From Cellulomonas sp. NS3 (GTDB taxonomy: Bacteria > Actinomycetota > Actinomycetes > Actinomycetales > Cellulomonadaceae), in assembly GCF_024757985.1 (NCBI RefSeq), contig NZ_CP103289.1, positions 1,364,001 through 1,428,000 on the forward strand: a stretch of DNA of 64,000 bases, in the 5' to 3' direction. Every line of letters begins with the position of its first letter. The stretch's first letter is position 1. The position numbers and the translations under genes were made by a program. The notes under the pieces were generated by a model that did no database searches, was not told the DNA's origin, and worked only from the letters and a program-made list of their open reading frames with translations. This document shows, piece after piece, positions 18,691 to 27,315 of the stretch.

Positions 18691-19361
18691 GCCCGCGCGT
18701 GGCGGCGCGCCTGGCCGACACCGCCGGGCTGCTGATCGACCTCGACGGGACGCTCGTCGACAGCGAGCCGCTGCACCGCCAGGCGTACCGCGACTACTTC
18801 GCCGCGCGCGGCTGGGACGTGCACGACGACGTCGTGCGCGAGTTCGCGGGCCGGCGCGCGGTCGAGGTGTTCCCGGTGCTCGACGGGCCGTGGACGGGCG
18901 AGGACCCCGACGCGCTGACCCAGGGCGTGCTCGACGTGCTGGCCCGGGCGAGCGCCCCGCCCGAGGCCGTCGCCGGCGCCGCCGAGCTGCTCGCGGCCTG
19001 CGTGCGCGCCGAGGTCCCCGTGTGCGTCGTGACGTCCGCGCGGCTGTCGTGGGCGCTGCCGGCGCTCGACGGGCTCGGCGTCCCGCGCGGGGCGGTGCGG
19101 CTCGTGACCGCGGAGGACTGCACGCACGGCAAGCCGGACCCCGAGCCGTTCCGCCGCGGCGCGCAGGCCCTCGGGCTGCCGCCCGCGGCGCTCGTCGCGC
19201 TCGAGGACTCCCCGGCCGGGATCGCGTCGGCCCGCGACGCCGGGGTGGGGCTCGTGCTCGGCGTCCGCACGAGCCAGCCGGACGACGTGCTCCTCGCCGC
19301 CGGGGCCGACGCGACGTGCGGCGACCTGACGGCGCTCGCGGCGGCGGTCCGGGCGCGCTAG
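18681..19361 (+). CDS. HAD-superfamily sugar phosphatase / phosphoglucomutase-like
   Basis: A 226-aa subfamily IA HAD hydrolase. Motif I is LLIDLDGTLVDSEPLHRQAY (Asp20 nucleophile, Asp22 acid/base), motif II lies in VCVVTSARL, motif III is the Lys of CTHGKPDPEPF, and motif IV is ALEDSPAGIASARDAG. The cap resembles beta-phosphoglucomutase and GS1-type sugar phosphatases. The GTG at 18681 overlaps crr by 10 nt. Its position at the end of a PTS operon suggests it dephosphorylates a sugar phosphate, perhaps to relieve sugar-phosphate stress; that is inference. It overlaps the convergent response regulator by 4 bp. Confidence 0.85.
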   Translation: MELSPRVAARLADTAGLLIDLDGTLVDSEPLHRQAYRDYFAARGWDVHDDVVREFAGRRAVEVFPVLDGPWTGEDPDALTQGVLDVLARASAPPEAVAGAAELLAACVRAEVPVCVVTSARLSWALPALDGLGVPRGAVRLVTAEDCTHGKPDPEPFRRGAQALGLPPAALVALEDSPAGIASARDAGVGLVLGVRTSQPDDVLLAAGADATCGDLTALAAAVRAR

Positions 19362-20023
19362 ACCTCCGGCGCGGACGCCCCGTCGAGGTAGCGGATCACC
19401 GCGAGCAGCCGCCGGCTGTAGCCGTCCGAGTCGGGCAGGTCGAGCTTGCGGACGATCGCGTTGACGTGCTTCTCCACCGCCGACTGGGACAGGTGCAGCG
19501 CGGCGCCGATCCCCGCGTTGGTCCGTCCCTCGGCCATCGACGCGAGCACGTCCCGCTCCCGCGCGGTGAGCGCCGCCAGCGGGTCGGTCCGGCGCGCGTG
19601 CCCGAGCAGGCGCCGGACCACCTCGGGGTCGACGACGAACCCACCGCGGGCGACCCGGTCGAGCGCGCTCACGAGCTCGTCGACGAGCATCACGCGGTCC
19701 TTGAGCAGGTAGCCCACGCCGGCGCCCTCACGCTCCATCAGCCGCGCCGTCTGACCCGTCTCCACGTGCTGCGACAGCACGAGCACCCCCGTCCGAGGCC
19801 ACCGCTCCCGGAGCTCGAGCGCGGCCCGGATGCCCTCGTCGGTGTACGTCGGAGGCATCCGTACGTCGGTGACGACGACGTCCGGCCGCGCGCCGCCCTC
19901 GAGCAGCGCGAGCAGCCCGTCGGCGTCCGAGGTCACGCCCACGACGTCGACGCCCTCGTCGACGAGCAGGGCGCGCAGCCCCTCGCGCAGCAGGGCCGAG
20001 TCCTCGGCGATCACGACCCGCAC
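19358..20023 (-). CDS. LuxR-family (NarL-type) response regulator
   Basis: A 221-aa regulator. The receiver domain (residues 1-120) has the acidic pair in VVIAEDSALLREGL, the phospho-acceptor Asp53 in VVVTDVRMPP and the Lys of GYLLKDRV. The C-terminal LuxR HTH (about 150-212) reads LTARERDVLASMAEGRTNAG followed by LHLSQSAVEKHVNAIVRKLD. The GTG at 20023 lies inside the end of the histidine kinase gene (13-nt overlap), so kinase and regulator are coupled. The pair probably responds to an envelope signal; targets may include the divergent DedA gene. Confidence 0.93.
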   Translation of the reverse strand: MRVVIAEDSALLREGLRALLVDEGVDVVGVTSDADGLLALLEGGARPDVVVTDVRMPPTYTDEGIRAALELRERWPRTGVLVLSQHVETGQTARLMEREGAGVGYLLKDRVMLVDELVSALDRVARGGFVVDPEVVRRLLGHARRTDPLAALTARERDVLASMAEGRTNAGIGAALHLSQSAVEKHVNAIVRKLDLPDSDGYSRRLLAVIRYLDGASAPEV

Positions 20024-21168
20024 GGGATGCGCACCTCCACGACCGTCGGCCCGCCGGCCGGGCTCGACACGCCGAGCGTCCCGCCCTCGGCCTGCACCCG
20101 GGCGGCGAGGCCGGCCAGGCCGCGGCCGGCGTCGAGCCGGGCGCCACCGACGCCGTCGTCGCGCACACGCACGCGCACCGTACCGCCGTCCTGGCGGACC
20201 TCGACCCGGCAGGACGTCGCCCCGGCGTGCTTGCCGACGTTCGTCAGCGTCTCCGCGACGACGTAGTACACGCAGCGCTCGACCGCGGGCGCCGACCGCG
20301 CGGCGAGGTCGAGGGCGAGGGTCGTGGGCTGCGGGGCGCGCGCGGCGAGGTCCTCGAGCGCCGCGCGCAGCCCCAGGGCGTCGACCGCGGCCGGTCGCAC
20401 GCGCCACGCGGCGTCGCGCACCTCGGCGACGAGCTGCTCGGCGGCGGAGCGGGCCGCGACGAGGAGCTCCTCGCGCCGGGCCGGGTCGGTCGCGCGACGC
20501 CCGCGGTCGACCAGCATGCCGACCGCGACGGCGTGCTGCTGGACGCCGTCGTGCAGGTCGCGCTCGATGCGCCGCCGCTCCGCCTCGACCGCCGCCACGA
20601 TCTCGGCGCGCGCGGCCGTGAGCTCCTCGACGCGGAGCTCGAGCGCCCGTCGGCCGCGGCCCGCGAGCAGCGTGTCCGCGAGGTGCCGGTCCGCGACGGG
20701 GATCCCGACGAGTCCCGCGACGGCGAGGTAGAGCAGCAGCGCGCCGGGGAGCACGAGCGTGGCCACCTCGGTGCCCGTCGTCGGTGCGCTCTCGGGCGAG
20801 CCGAGCAGGCGGACGCCCAGCAGCCACGAGGCGAGCACGGCCACGGTCCCGACCACCCCGTAGACGAGCAGGCCGGCGACGCCCGCGCACGCGAGACCGA
20901 CGAGGACGTGCGCACCGAGGTAGCGGGTGCGCGACGCGACGGACGCGGGGGCCGGGGTCCAACCGAGCCACCGGGTCAGGCGACGTGCGTGCAGGGCGAC
21001 GGCCCGGTCCAGCAGCGTGGACCGCGCGGCACCGGCGCGCCGGGACACCCGGGAGAGAGGGCCGCAGAGGACCGCGACCACGAGCACCGCGACGTCAGCG
21101 GGGACCGCGACCGCGCCGACGACCGACCCGCCGACGGCGCGGACCGTGGCGCGCAGGGGTGTGCTCAC
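20011..21168 (-). CDS. Membrane sensor histidine kinase (HisKA_3 family)
   Basis: A 385-aa kinase. Several hydrophobic segments lie in the first 190 residues (VGAVAVPADVAVLVVAVLCG, GLLVYGVVGTVAVLASWLLG, LVLPGALLLYLAVAGLVGIP), and there is no obvious extracellular sensor domain. A coiled linker leads to the dimerisation box ERRRIERDLHDGVQQHAVAV with the phospho-accepting His. The HATPase domain has the N-box ETLTNVGKHAGA and glycine boxes VRDDGVGGARLDAGRGLAGL. The GTG at 21168 was chosen because upstream residues are not family-like. It forms an operon with the overlapping response regulator. Confidence 0.92.
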   Translation of the reverse strand: MSTPLRATVRAVGGSVVGAVAVPADVAVLVVAVLCGPLSRVSRRAGAARSTLLDRAVALHARRLTRWLGWTPAPASVASRTRYLGAHVLVGLACAGVAGLLVYGVVGTVAVLASWLLGVRLLGSPESAPTTGTEVATLVLPGALLLYLAVAGLVGIPVADRHLADTLLAGRGRRALELRVEELTAARAEIVAAVEAERRRIERDLHDGVQQHAVAVGMLVDRGRRATDPARREELLVAARSAAEQLVAEVRDAAWRVRPAAVDALGLRAALEDLAARAPQPTTLALDLAARSAPAVERCVYYVVAETLTNVGKHAGATSCRVEVRQDGGTVRVRVRDDGVGGARLDAGRGLAGLAARVQAEGGTLGVSSPAGGPTVVEVRIPCGS

Positions 21169-21299
21169 CGGGTCACCGTAGCCACGACCCGGCGTCCGCG
21201 ACCCTGCGGGTTCCCGCACGATCGCGTGCGGACGGACGCCCCCGGGTCGTGCGCCGACCCTCGGTGTGCGGCGACCGGGCGGTTCCTAGCGTCGACGGC

Positions 21300-22037
21300 A
21301 TGACCACTGCCACGACCGTCCCCGTCCCTCCCACCTCCGCGCCGGCCGCGTCGGCGTCGGCCGGAGCCGACCCGCAGCTCGCACCCCTCGACGGCGCGGG
21401 CGCTCCGGGGCTCCTGGACCGCGTGAGCGACTGGGCCGTCGGGCTCATGGACGCGCTCGGCGCGCCGGGCGCGGGCCTCGCCGTGGCGCTCGAGAACCTC
21501 GTGCCGCCGATCCCGAGCGAGGTGATCCTCCCGCTCGCCGGGTTCGCCGCCGCCCAGGGGCGGCTCGGGCTGCTCGAGGTGCTCGCGTGGACGACGGCCG
21601 GCTCGCTCGTCGGGGCCGTGCTGCTCTACGGCCTCGGCGTGGCGCTCGGGCGCGACCGCCTCCGGCGCGTGGTCGACCGCATGCCGCTCGTGCGGCTCGA
21701 GGACCTCGACACCGCGGAGGCGTGGTTCGCGCGGTACGGCGCCGTGGCCGTCCTCGTCGGGCGCGTCGTCCCGCTCGTGCGCAGCCTCGTCTCGGTCCCG
21801 GCGGGCGTCGAGCGCATGGTGCTCTGGCGCTTCGTCGTCCTCACCACGGTCGGGAGCGCCGTCTGGAACACCACGCTCGTGACGGTCGGCTACGCCCTCG
21901 GCGAGCGGTGGGCCGACGTCGAGCGGGCCGTCGAGACCTACACGACGGCGGTCGTGGTCGTCCTCGCGCTGCTCGCGGCGGCGTACCTCGCGTTCGCGGT
22001 GCGGGCGGCGGTCCGGCGGCGGTCCGCGGTCGCGTGA
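21300..22037 (+). CDS. DedA/SNARE-associated family membrane protein
   Basis: A 245-aa membrane protein. A 50-residue low-complexity N-terminus precedes ALENLVPPIPSEVILPLAGF, the DedA motif with the conserved Glu and re-entrant loop. Next come LVGAVLLYGLGVALGRD, FARYGAVAVLVGRVVPLVRS, LVSVPAGVERM and two more membrane helices. DedA proteins flip phospholipids or undecaprenyl phosphate and support membrane homeostasis. It is divergent from the two-component system with a 131-bp shared region, so regulation by that pair is plausible. It is convergent with oleD. Confidence 0.92.
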   Translation: MTTATTVPVPPTSAPAASASAGADPQLAPLDGAGAPGLLDRVSDWAVGLMDALGAPGAGLAVALENLVPPIPSEVILPLAGFAAAQGRLGLLEVLAWTTAGSLVGAVLLYGLGVALGRDRLRRVVDRMPLVRLEDLDTAEAWFARYGAVAVLVGRVVPLVRSLVSVPAGVERMVLWRFVVLTTVGSAVWNTTLVTVGYALGERWADVERAVETYTTAVVVVLALLAAAYLAFAVRAAVRRRSAVA

Positions 22038-22050
22038 GCGACTCGGACGC

Positions 22051-23040
22051 TCAGCGCCCGGTCTCCCCGGAGGCCGCACGCAGGCGGCGCAGGCCCTCGT
22101 CGAGCGTGACCGCGGGAGCCCACTGCAGGTCGGCGCGCGTGCGGCGCTGGTCGAACCAGTGCGCGGTCGAGAGCTGCTCGGCGAGGAACCGGGTCATCGG
22201 CGGCTCGTCCGCGCCGGGCCGCACGCGCCACACCGCCTCCACGAGAGACCCGGCGGAGCGGGCGAGCGCGGCGGGGACGTGCCGGCTCGGGGCCGGTGCG
22301 CCCATCGCGGTGCAGATGCCGCCCAGCATCTCGGCGATCGGCCGCGGCTCGCCGTTCGTCACCACGTACGCCCGGCCGCGCACGGTGCCGTCGGGGGCGT
22401 CGAGGCGTCCGAGCGCGGCGACCATCGCGGACGCGGCGTTGTCGACGTAGGTCGTGTCGACCAGCACGGTCCCGCGGTCGAGCACGGGGAGCCGCCCGGC
22501 GCGGGCGCGCTCGGCGAGGCGCGCGACGAGCTGGGTGTCGCCGGGGCCCCACACGAGGTGCGGACGGACGGCGACGACGCGCAGACCGGGCCGGTCCGCA
22601 GCCAGCGCGAGGACCTCGGCCTCGGCCTTCGTCCGGGCGTAGTCGCCGCGGGCGCGTGCCGGGTCCGCGGGCAGCGCGTCGTCGCCGACGATCGAGGCGC
22701 CGGTGTGCGCGACCGACGGGGACGACACGTGCACGAGGCGCTCGACCCCGTGGTGGGCCACGGCCGAGAGCACGTGGCGCGTCCCGCCGACGTTGACCTC
22801 GTGGAACTGCGCGGGGTCGCCCGCGAGCGAGACCTTCGCCGCGAGGTGCACCACCGCATCGACCCCCGCGACGGCGCGGTCGATCTCCGCCGGGACGGTG
22901 ACCGAGCCGAGCACGTCCTGCGCGTGGGCCAGACCGCTCGGGCGGCGCTGGAACGTGCGGACCTCGTGCCCCGCGGCGTGCAGCGCGTCGGCCACGGCGC
23001 GTCCGAGGAGCCCGCTCGCACCGGTGACGAGCACCTTCAC
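22051..23040 (-). CDS. oleD: OleD: NAD(P)H-dependent 2-alkyl-3-ketoacid reductase
   Basis: A 329-aa extended short-chain dehydrogenase. The Rossmann motif is VTGASGLLGRAV, the catalytic Tyr-Lys pair is in DYARTKAEAE, and the substrate segment RVVAVRPHLVWGPGDTQLVA is typical of 3-beta-HSD/OleD proteins. OleD reduces the beta-keto acid made by OleA to a beta-hydroxy acid. The GTG at 23040 overlaps the TGA of oleBC (GTGA), so it is the last gene of a coupled oleA-oleBC-oleD operon. The product is most likely a long-chain internal olefin made by head-to-head condensation. Confidence 0.93.
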   Translation of the reverse strand: MKVLVTGASGLLGRAVADALHAAGHEVRTFQRRPSGLAHAQDVLGSVTVPAEIDRAVAGVDAVVHLAAKVSLAGDPAQFHEVNVGGTRHVLSAVAHHGVERLVHVSSPSVAHTGASIVGDDALPADPARARGDYARTKAEAEVLALAADRPGLRVVAVRPHLVWGPGDTQLVARLAERARAGRLPVLDRGTVLVDTTYVDNAASAMVAALGRLDAPDGTVRGRAYVVTNGEPRPIAEMLGGICTAMGAPAPSRHVPAALARSAGSLVEAVWRVRPGADEPPMTRFLAEQLSTAHWFDQRRTRADLQWAPAVTLDEGLRRLRAASGETGR

Positions 23041-25823
23041 GGTCGACGGGCCCGTCGGCCCGCGAGCACGCCGTCCGCCCACGCGGCGAGCCGCGTCCGG
23101 TCGATCTTCGAGTTGTGCCGCACGTCGGTCGGCATGCGCGGGACGACGAGCACGGCCGCGACGGGCCGTCCCGCGGCGGCGCGCACGGCGGCGGCCAGAT
23201 CGGGTGCGGCGAGGCCCGGGTGACGGGCGGCGGGACTCGTCTCGACGACCGCCACGAGCACCGCCGCACCGCGCGGACCGACGCCGACGAGCGCCGAGCG
23301 GGAGACACCGGGGACCGCGTCGACGCGCTGCTCGACCCCCACGGGCGTCACGACGCCGTCCGCGGTGACGACGACGTGCGCGAGCCGGCCCTCGACCCAC
23401 AGGCGGCCCTCGGCGTCGAGGTGCCCGACGTCGCCGGTGCGGTGCCACCGCTCGGCACCCGTGCCGCGGGCGCTCGCGCGGTCGGTGAGGTGCAGGCGGT
23501 CGTAGCGCTCCTTGAGGTGCGGCGCCGAGACCACGATCTCACCGGTCACGCCCGGCTCGGCCGCGGGCGCACCCGTCGCGGCGCCGTCGCCGTCGAGCGC
23601 GCTGATCCGGACCTCGGCACCCGCCGCCGGACGCCCGACGCACACACCGCCCGCGTCCGACGCGGTGCGCGGGCGGGCGGCGGCGTCGCAGATCTCGTCG
23701 AGCGTGATGTCGGTGACCACGAGGCACTCGGTCATCCCGTACGGCGTGTGCGGGGTCGCGTGCGGCAGGAGCTCCGCGGCGCGCGCGAGCAGGTCGACCG
23801 GCACGGGCGCGCCCGCGGACAGGAACGTCCGCACCGACCGGAGGCCGGCGCGCTGCTCGACGGTGAGCCCGTCGGCCGTCGCGACGACGTTCGCGAGCGC
23901 CGCGGGGGACAGGAACAGCACCGTCGCGTCGACGGCGGCGGCAGCGTCGGCGACCGCGGCGGCCGTGAGCGTGCGCGGCGACGTGACGTCCATCGCGGGG
24001 ATCGCGGTCCGCGCACCGAGGCCCGGCGCGAGCAGCGCGAACGGGGCGAACCCCGCGACGAGCCCGGTCCCTGGTCCGAGGTCGTACCGGGTCGCGAGCG
24101 CCCGGCACGCTGCGGCGAGCTGCGCGTGCGTGTACACGACGCCCTTCGCCGGCCCCGTCGAGCCCGACGTGAACAGCACCGCGGCGGTGTCGTCCGGTCC
24201 GGGCGGCGCGGGCGGCTGCCGGTGGGCGCCGAGCTCCGCGACGTCGGCGAGCGCGTGCTCGACGCCGAGCGTCCGGGCCAGCGCGGGTGCGAGCGGCGTC
24301 ACCGAGATGCGGCGCCCCGGCCAGCCGAGCGCGCGGGCCGCGGACAGCCCGGGCACGGCCCCGATCACGACGTCCGGGCGTGCTCCGCGGACGGCGCGCG
24401 TGAGGCCGCGGACGCCCAGGCCCGCGTCGGCGACGACGACCACCGCGCCGATGCGCAGGCACGCGTAGAGGACGGCGGTCAGGTCCGCGCCGGGCGGGAC
24501 GACGAGCGAGACCCGGTCGCCGCGCCGCACCCCCAGGGCGTCGAGACCCGCGGCGATCTCCCGGACGCGCCGCGCGAGGAGCCGCCAGCTCACGACGCGC
24601 GGCGCGGGCCCGGCCGCGGGCGCGAGCTCGACGAGGGCGGTGTCCGGGCTGTCGGCCAGCGCCTCGAGGTGGTGCCAGAGCGGCTCCCGGTCGCCCCAGT
24701 CGCTCCCCGCGTGCCCGGCGGCGTGCGCGGGACGGCTCGGGGCCGGGTCCGCGACGGGGCCGGCTGCGGCGTGCCGCCCGTGGGTGTCCGCGACGGCGCG
24801 CGCAGCCGCGTCGGCCCGGTGCGGCGCGGCTGCGGCGCTCGCTCCCAGACGGTCGTCGAGCCAGTCGAGCACGGCCGCCGGGTGGTCGACGTCCTCGGCG
24901 ACCAGGTGCCCCGCGGCCTCGAACCGGTGCACGTCCGCGTGCGGCAGACGAGCCTGCAGGTCGTCGAGGTACCGGTCGCGGAACACGGGGTCCCGGGCGC
25001 CCCACAGCACGAGCGCCGGCACGTCGAGCGCGCTGACGCCCCCGGCGACGCGGTCGAGCTCCGCGGCGCTCTCGTGCGTCGCGTCGACGGGGATGTCCGC
25101 GACGAAGCCCTCGATCCCGCCGCGACGGTCCGCGCTGCGGTACGGCGCCCGGTACCCGGCCCGCACCTCCGGGGGGAGCGGCGGGTGCGCGAGCGCCAGC
25201 GTGGTGTCGAGGAAGGCGGTCGTGCGCCGGGTCGAGGAGGCGAGCACGCCACGGCGCAGCGCGAGCCGCAGCGGGGCCGGCACCGGCGTCCCGGCGGGCT
25301 GGTGGACCGCGGTGTTGAGGACGGCGACTCCCGCCAGCAGGTCCGGGTGGTCCACGGCCCAGCCGAGCGAGACCACACCGCCCCAGTCGTGCCCGAGCGT
25401 CACCACCGGCCCGGCGAGGCCGAGCGCGTCGGTGAGGTCGCCCAGGTCGCGGACCCGGCGGGCGAGCGGCCGGTGCTCGCCGGTCCGCTCGGAGAAGCCC
25501 ATCTCGAGCTGGTCGACCGCGACGACCCGCCACGCGGGCCGCCCGGCGTCCGCGGCCTCGGTGGCCGCCGCGACGAGCCGCCGCCAGAGGTAGGACCAGG
25601 TCGGGTTGCCGTGCACGGCGAGGACCGTCCCGACCGGCGCGACGCCGCGCTCGTCGAGCCGGGGCCCGTTGTCGAGGACGTGCCACGTGCGCACCGGACC
25701 GGCGGCGTCCGGCGTCGTCTGCACCGCGTCCACGAGCCGGGAGAACCCGGCGTCCAGCCCGGCGAGGCCGCGCGCAGGCAGGGATGCCGGGGCGGTCCAC
25801 CCCGGCGCACCCGGGGACGTCAC
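23037..25823 (-). CDS. oleBC: OleBC fusion: beta-lactone decarboxylase plus beta-lactone synthetase
   Basis: A 928-aa bifunctional protein. Residues about 30-310 form an alpha/beta hydrolase like haloalkane dehalogenase (VLAVHGNPTWSYLWRRLV, nucleophile Asp in LGHDWGGVVSLGWA, LVLWGARDPVFRDRYL, catalytic His near FEAAGHLVAEDVD); this is OleB, which decarboxylates the beta-lactone. An Ala/His/Pro-rich linker (about 315-375) leads to an AMP-ligase domain (about 380-925) with the P-loop VLFTSGSTGPAKGVVYTHAQ, YGMTECLVVTDIT and RTGDVGHLDAEGRLWVEGR; this is OleC, which forms the beta-lactone with ATP. Separate OleB and OleC are usual in proteobacteria; fused OleBC is known in actinobacteria such as Micrococcus. 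The GTG at 25823 overlaps the oleA stop. Confidence 0.93.
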   Translation of the reverse strand: MTSPGAPGWTAPASLPARGLAGLDAGFSRLVDAVQTTPDAAGPVRTWHVLDNGPRLDERGVAPVGTVLAVHGNPTWSYLWRRLVAAATEAADAGRPAWRVVAVDQLEMGFSERTGEHRPLARRVRDLGDLTDALGLAGPVVTLGHDWGGVVSLGWAVDHPDLLAGVAVLNTAVHQPAGTPVPAPLRLALRRGVLASSTRRTTAFLDTTLALAHPPLPPEVRAGYRAPYRSADRRGGIEGFVADIPVDATHESAAELDRVAGGVSALDVPALVLWGARDPVFRDRYLDDLQARLPHADVHRFEAAGHLVAEDVDHPAAVLDWLDDRLGASAAAAPHRADAAARAVADTHGRHAAAGPVADPAPSRPAHAAGHAGSDWGDREPLWHHLEALADSPDTALVELAPAAGPAPRVVSWRLLARRVREIAAGLDALGVRRGDRVSLVVPPGADLTAVLYACLRIGAVVVVADAGLGVRGLTRAVRGARPDVVIGAVPGLSAARALGWPGRRISVTPLAPALARTLGVEHALADVAELGAHRQPPAPPGPDDTAAVLFTSGSTGPAKGVVYTHAQLAAACRALATRYDLGPGTGLVAGFAPFALLAPGLGARTAIPAMDVTSPRTLTAAAVADAAAAVDATVLFLSPAALANVVATADGLTVEQRAGLRSVRTFLSAGAPVPVDLLARAAELLPHATPHTPYGMTECLVVTDITLDEICDAAARPRTASDAGGVCVGRPAAGAEVRISALDGDGAATGAPAAEPGVTGEIVVSAPHLKERYDRLHLTDRASARGTGAERWHRTGDVGHLDAEGRLWVEGRLAHVVVTADGVVTPVGVEQRVDAVPGVSRSALVGVGPRGAAVLVAVVETSPAARHPGLAAPDLAAAVRAAAGRPVAAVLVVPRMPTDVRHNSKIDRTRLAAWADGVLAGRRARRP

Positions 25824-26842
25824 CAGGCGATCTCCATCATCGCCGTGTTGAGCCCTGAGCCGACGCCCATGAGCAGCAGCCGGTCTCCCGGCTCGAGCGA
25901 GGACGCCTCGTGCGCGAGCGTGATCGGGATCGACGCCGGGCCGACGTTGCCGAAGCGGCCGTACGTCGTCGGGATCCGCGAGCGGTCGAGCCCGGCGGCC
26001 TTGACGATCGCCTTGGTGTGCACGTCGGAGACCTGGTGGAGGATGTAGCGGTCCATCGCGGCCCAGTCCCACTCGTGCCGGGCCTCGGTCCACGCGGCCA
26101 GGACGAGCTCCATGCCGCCCTCGAGCAGCGCACGGGTGTCGGTGTACATGCCCTCGACGCTGCCGACGCACACGTCGTGGAACTGCGTCGCGGCGCGCGT
26201 GACCCCGCCGAGGATCCGGTGCCCCTCGGGGTGGGCGTCCGCGGGCCCGACGACGGCGGCGGCGGCACCCGAACCGAGCGTGAGGCTCGCGAACTCCTGC
26301 ATGAAGTCCGCGCGCGTGATGTCGTCGCCGATCAGGCGCTCGATCGTGTTGTCCTGGATGTCGTCGGCGTCCTCGCCTGCGACCACGACGGCGTACTTGA
26401 TCTGACCGGCGTCGATGAGCTGCGCCGCGAGGTTCATGCCGTTGACGAAGCCGAGGCACGCGTTCGCGATGTCGAAGTTCACGGCCGACGACGGCAGCCC
26501 GAGCCCGTGGTGGATGCGGACCGCGACGGACGGCTCGAGGTGCTTGCGCGTGACGGAGGTGTTGACCAGGAGGCCGACCTCGCGCCGGTCGATCCCGGAC
26601 TCCGCGAGCGCCTTCTCCGCGGCGGCCACCGCGGCGCCGTCGAACGTCTGCCCGTCGGCCCAGTTGCGCCGCTCGTGCACGCCCGCGACGCGCTGGAGCA
26701 GGCCGCGCGGCAGCCGGAGGCGCTTGAGCGCGGGGGCCAGGCGACGGTCGATGTCCGCGGAGGTCGTCACGCGGTCGGGTGTCGTCGAGGCGAGGGCGAG
26801 GAGAGCGGCGTTGCGGTGCCGTGAGGTCGCGTTGCCGCTCAC
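25820..26842 (-). CDS. oleA: OleA: thiolase-fold acyl-CoA head-to-head condensing enzyme
   Basis: A 340-aa thiolase-superfamily enzyme related to FabH that condenses two fatty acyl-CoAs into a beta-keto acid. The nucleophile is the Cys of FDIANACLGFVNGMNLAAQL; the His is in YILHQVSDVHTKAI and the Asn in RFGNVGPASIPITLA. The segment RKHLEPSVAVRIHHGLGLPS contains the Glu that OleA uses as base across the dimer and that FabH lacks. The start is GTG at 26842. It is first in the operon, with GTGA overlaps downstream. Confidence 0.94.
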   Translation of the reverse strand: MSGNATSRHRNAALLALASTTPDRVTTSADIDRRLAPALKRLRLPRGLLQRVAGVHERRNWADGQTFDGAAVAAAEKALAESGIDRREVGLLVNTSVTRKHLEPSVAVRIHHGLGLPSSAVNFDIANACLGFVNGMNLAAQLIDAGQIKYAVVVAGEDADDIQDNTIERLIGDDITRADFMQEFASLTLGSGAAAAVVGPADAHPEGHRILGGVTRAATQFHDVCVGSVEGMYTDTRALLEGGMELVLAAWTEARHEWDWAAMDRYILHQVSDVHTKAIVKAAGLDRSRIPTTYGRFGNVGPASIPITLAHEASSLEPGDRLLLMGVGSGLNTAMMEIAW

Positions 26843-27017
26843 TGCTCACCTCGCGTTCGTCTGTTCGCCGACGGGCCGGACCTGCGCCATCGTCGCACTC
26901 CCCGTGCGAGCCCGCGCGCGCACACGACCAGGTGGACCCCTCCGGGAAGGTGACGTGCGCCTCGTCGGGGCCGTCGGCGCGCCGGGTCCACGGCCACGCG
27001 GGGGTGCTGCGCGGCCG

Positions 27018-27212
27018 TCAGGCCGAGACCGCGAGGTCCTCGGTGCGTGCCCCGCGGCTGCGCTCGTCGCGCCCGGGGGTCAGGTCGTCGTCCATGAGCG
27101 TGAGCACGAGCTCGAGCGTGTCCTCGTCGACGACGTACACGGCCTGCTGGCCGCAGCCGCAGACGAGCTCGCCGTCGTCGAAGTAGGTGCACGCGTGCGT
27201 CCGGTTGGTCAT
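27018..27212 (-). CDS. Small Cys-containing conserved-looking protein
   Basis: A 64-aa protein starting TNRTHACTYFDDGELVCGCG. Three Cys and one His in the first 22 residues could bind a metal or haem, followed by an acidic helix-like segment (VVDEDTLELVLTLMDDDL). I do not recognise a family. The ATG at 27212 is clear. It sits alone between the ole operon and the HAD gene, on the same strand, and downstream of a terminator hairpin, so it probably has its own promoter. Confidence 0.65.
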   Translation of the reverse strand: MTNRTHACTYFDDGELVCGCGQQAVYVVDEDTLELVLTLMDDDLTPGRDERSRGARTEDLAVSA

Positions 27213-27269
27213 GCTCCGACGGTAGACGCGGCCACCGACACGGCCCGCGCCGACACGCCCGGGCGGACG

Positions 27270-27299
27270 GACCCCGCGGTGATCTGCGCCCGCGGGGTC
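27270..27299 (-). terminator. Hairpin terminator after the PMM-like HAD gene
   Basis: The perfect 10-bp arms GACCCCGCGG (27270-27279) and CCGCGGGGTC (27290-27299) with a 10-nt loop start 17 nt after the HAD gene stop codon. Confidence 0.75.
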
Positions 27300-27315
27300 G
27301 CCGTGCCGCGGCCGG

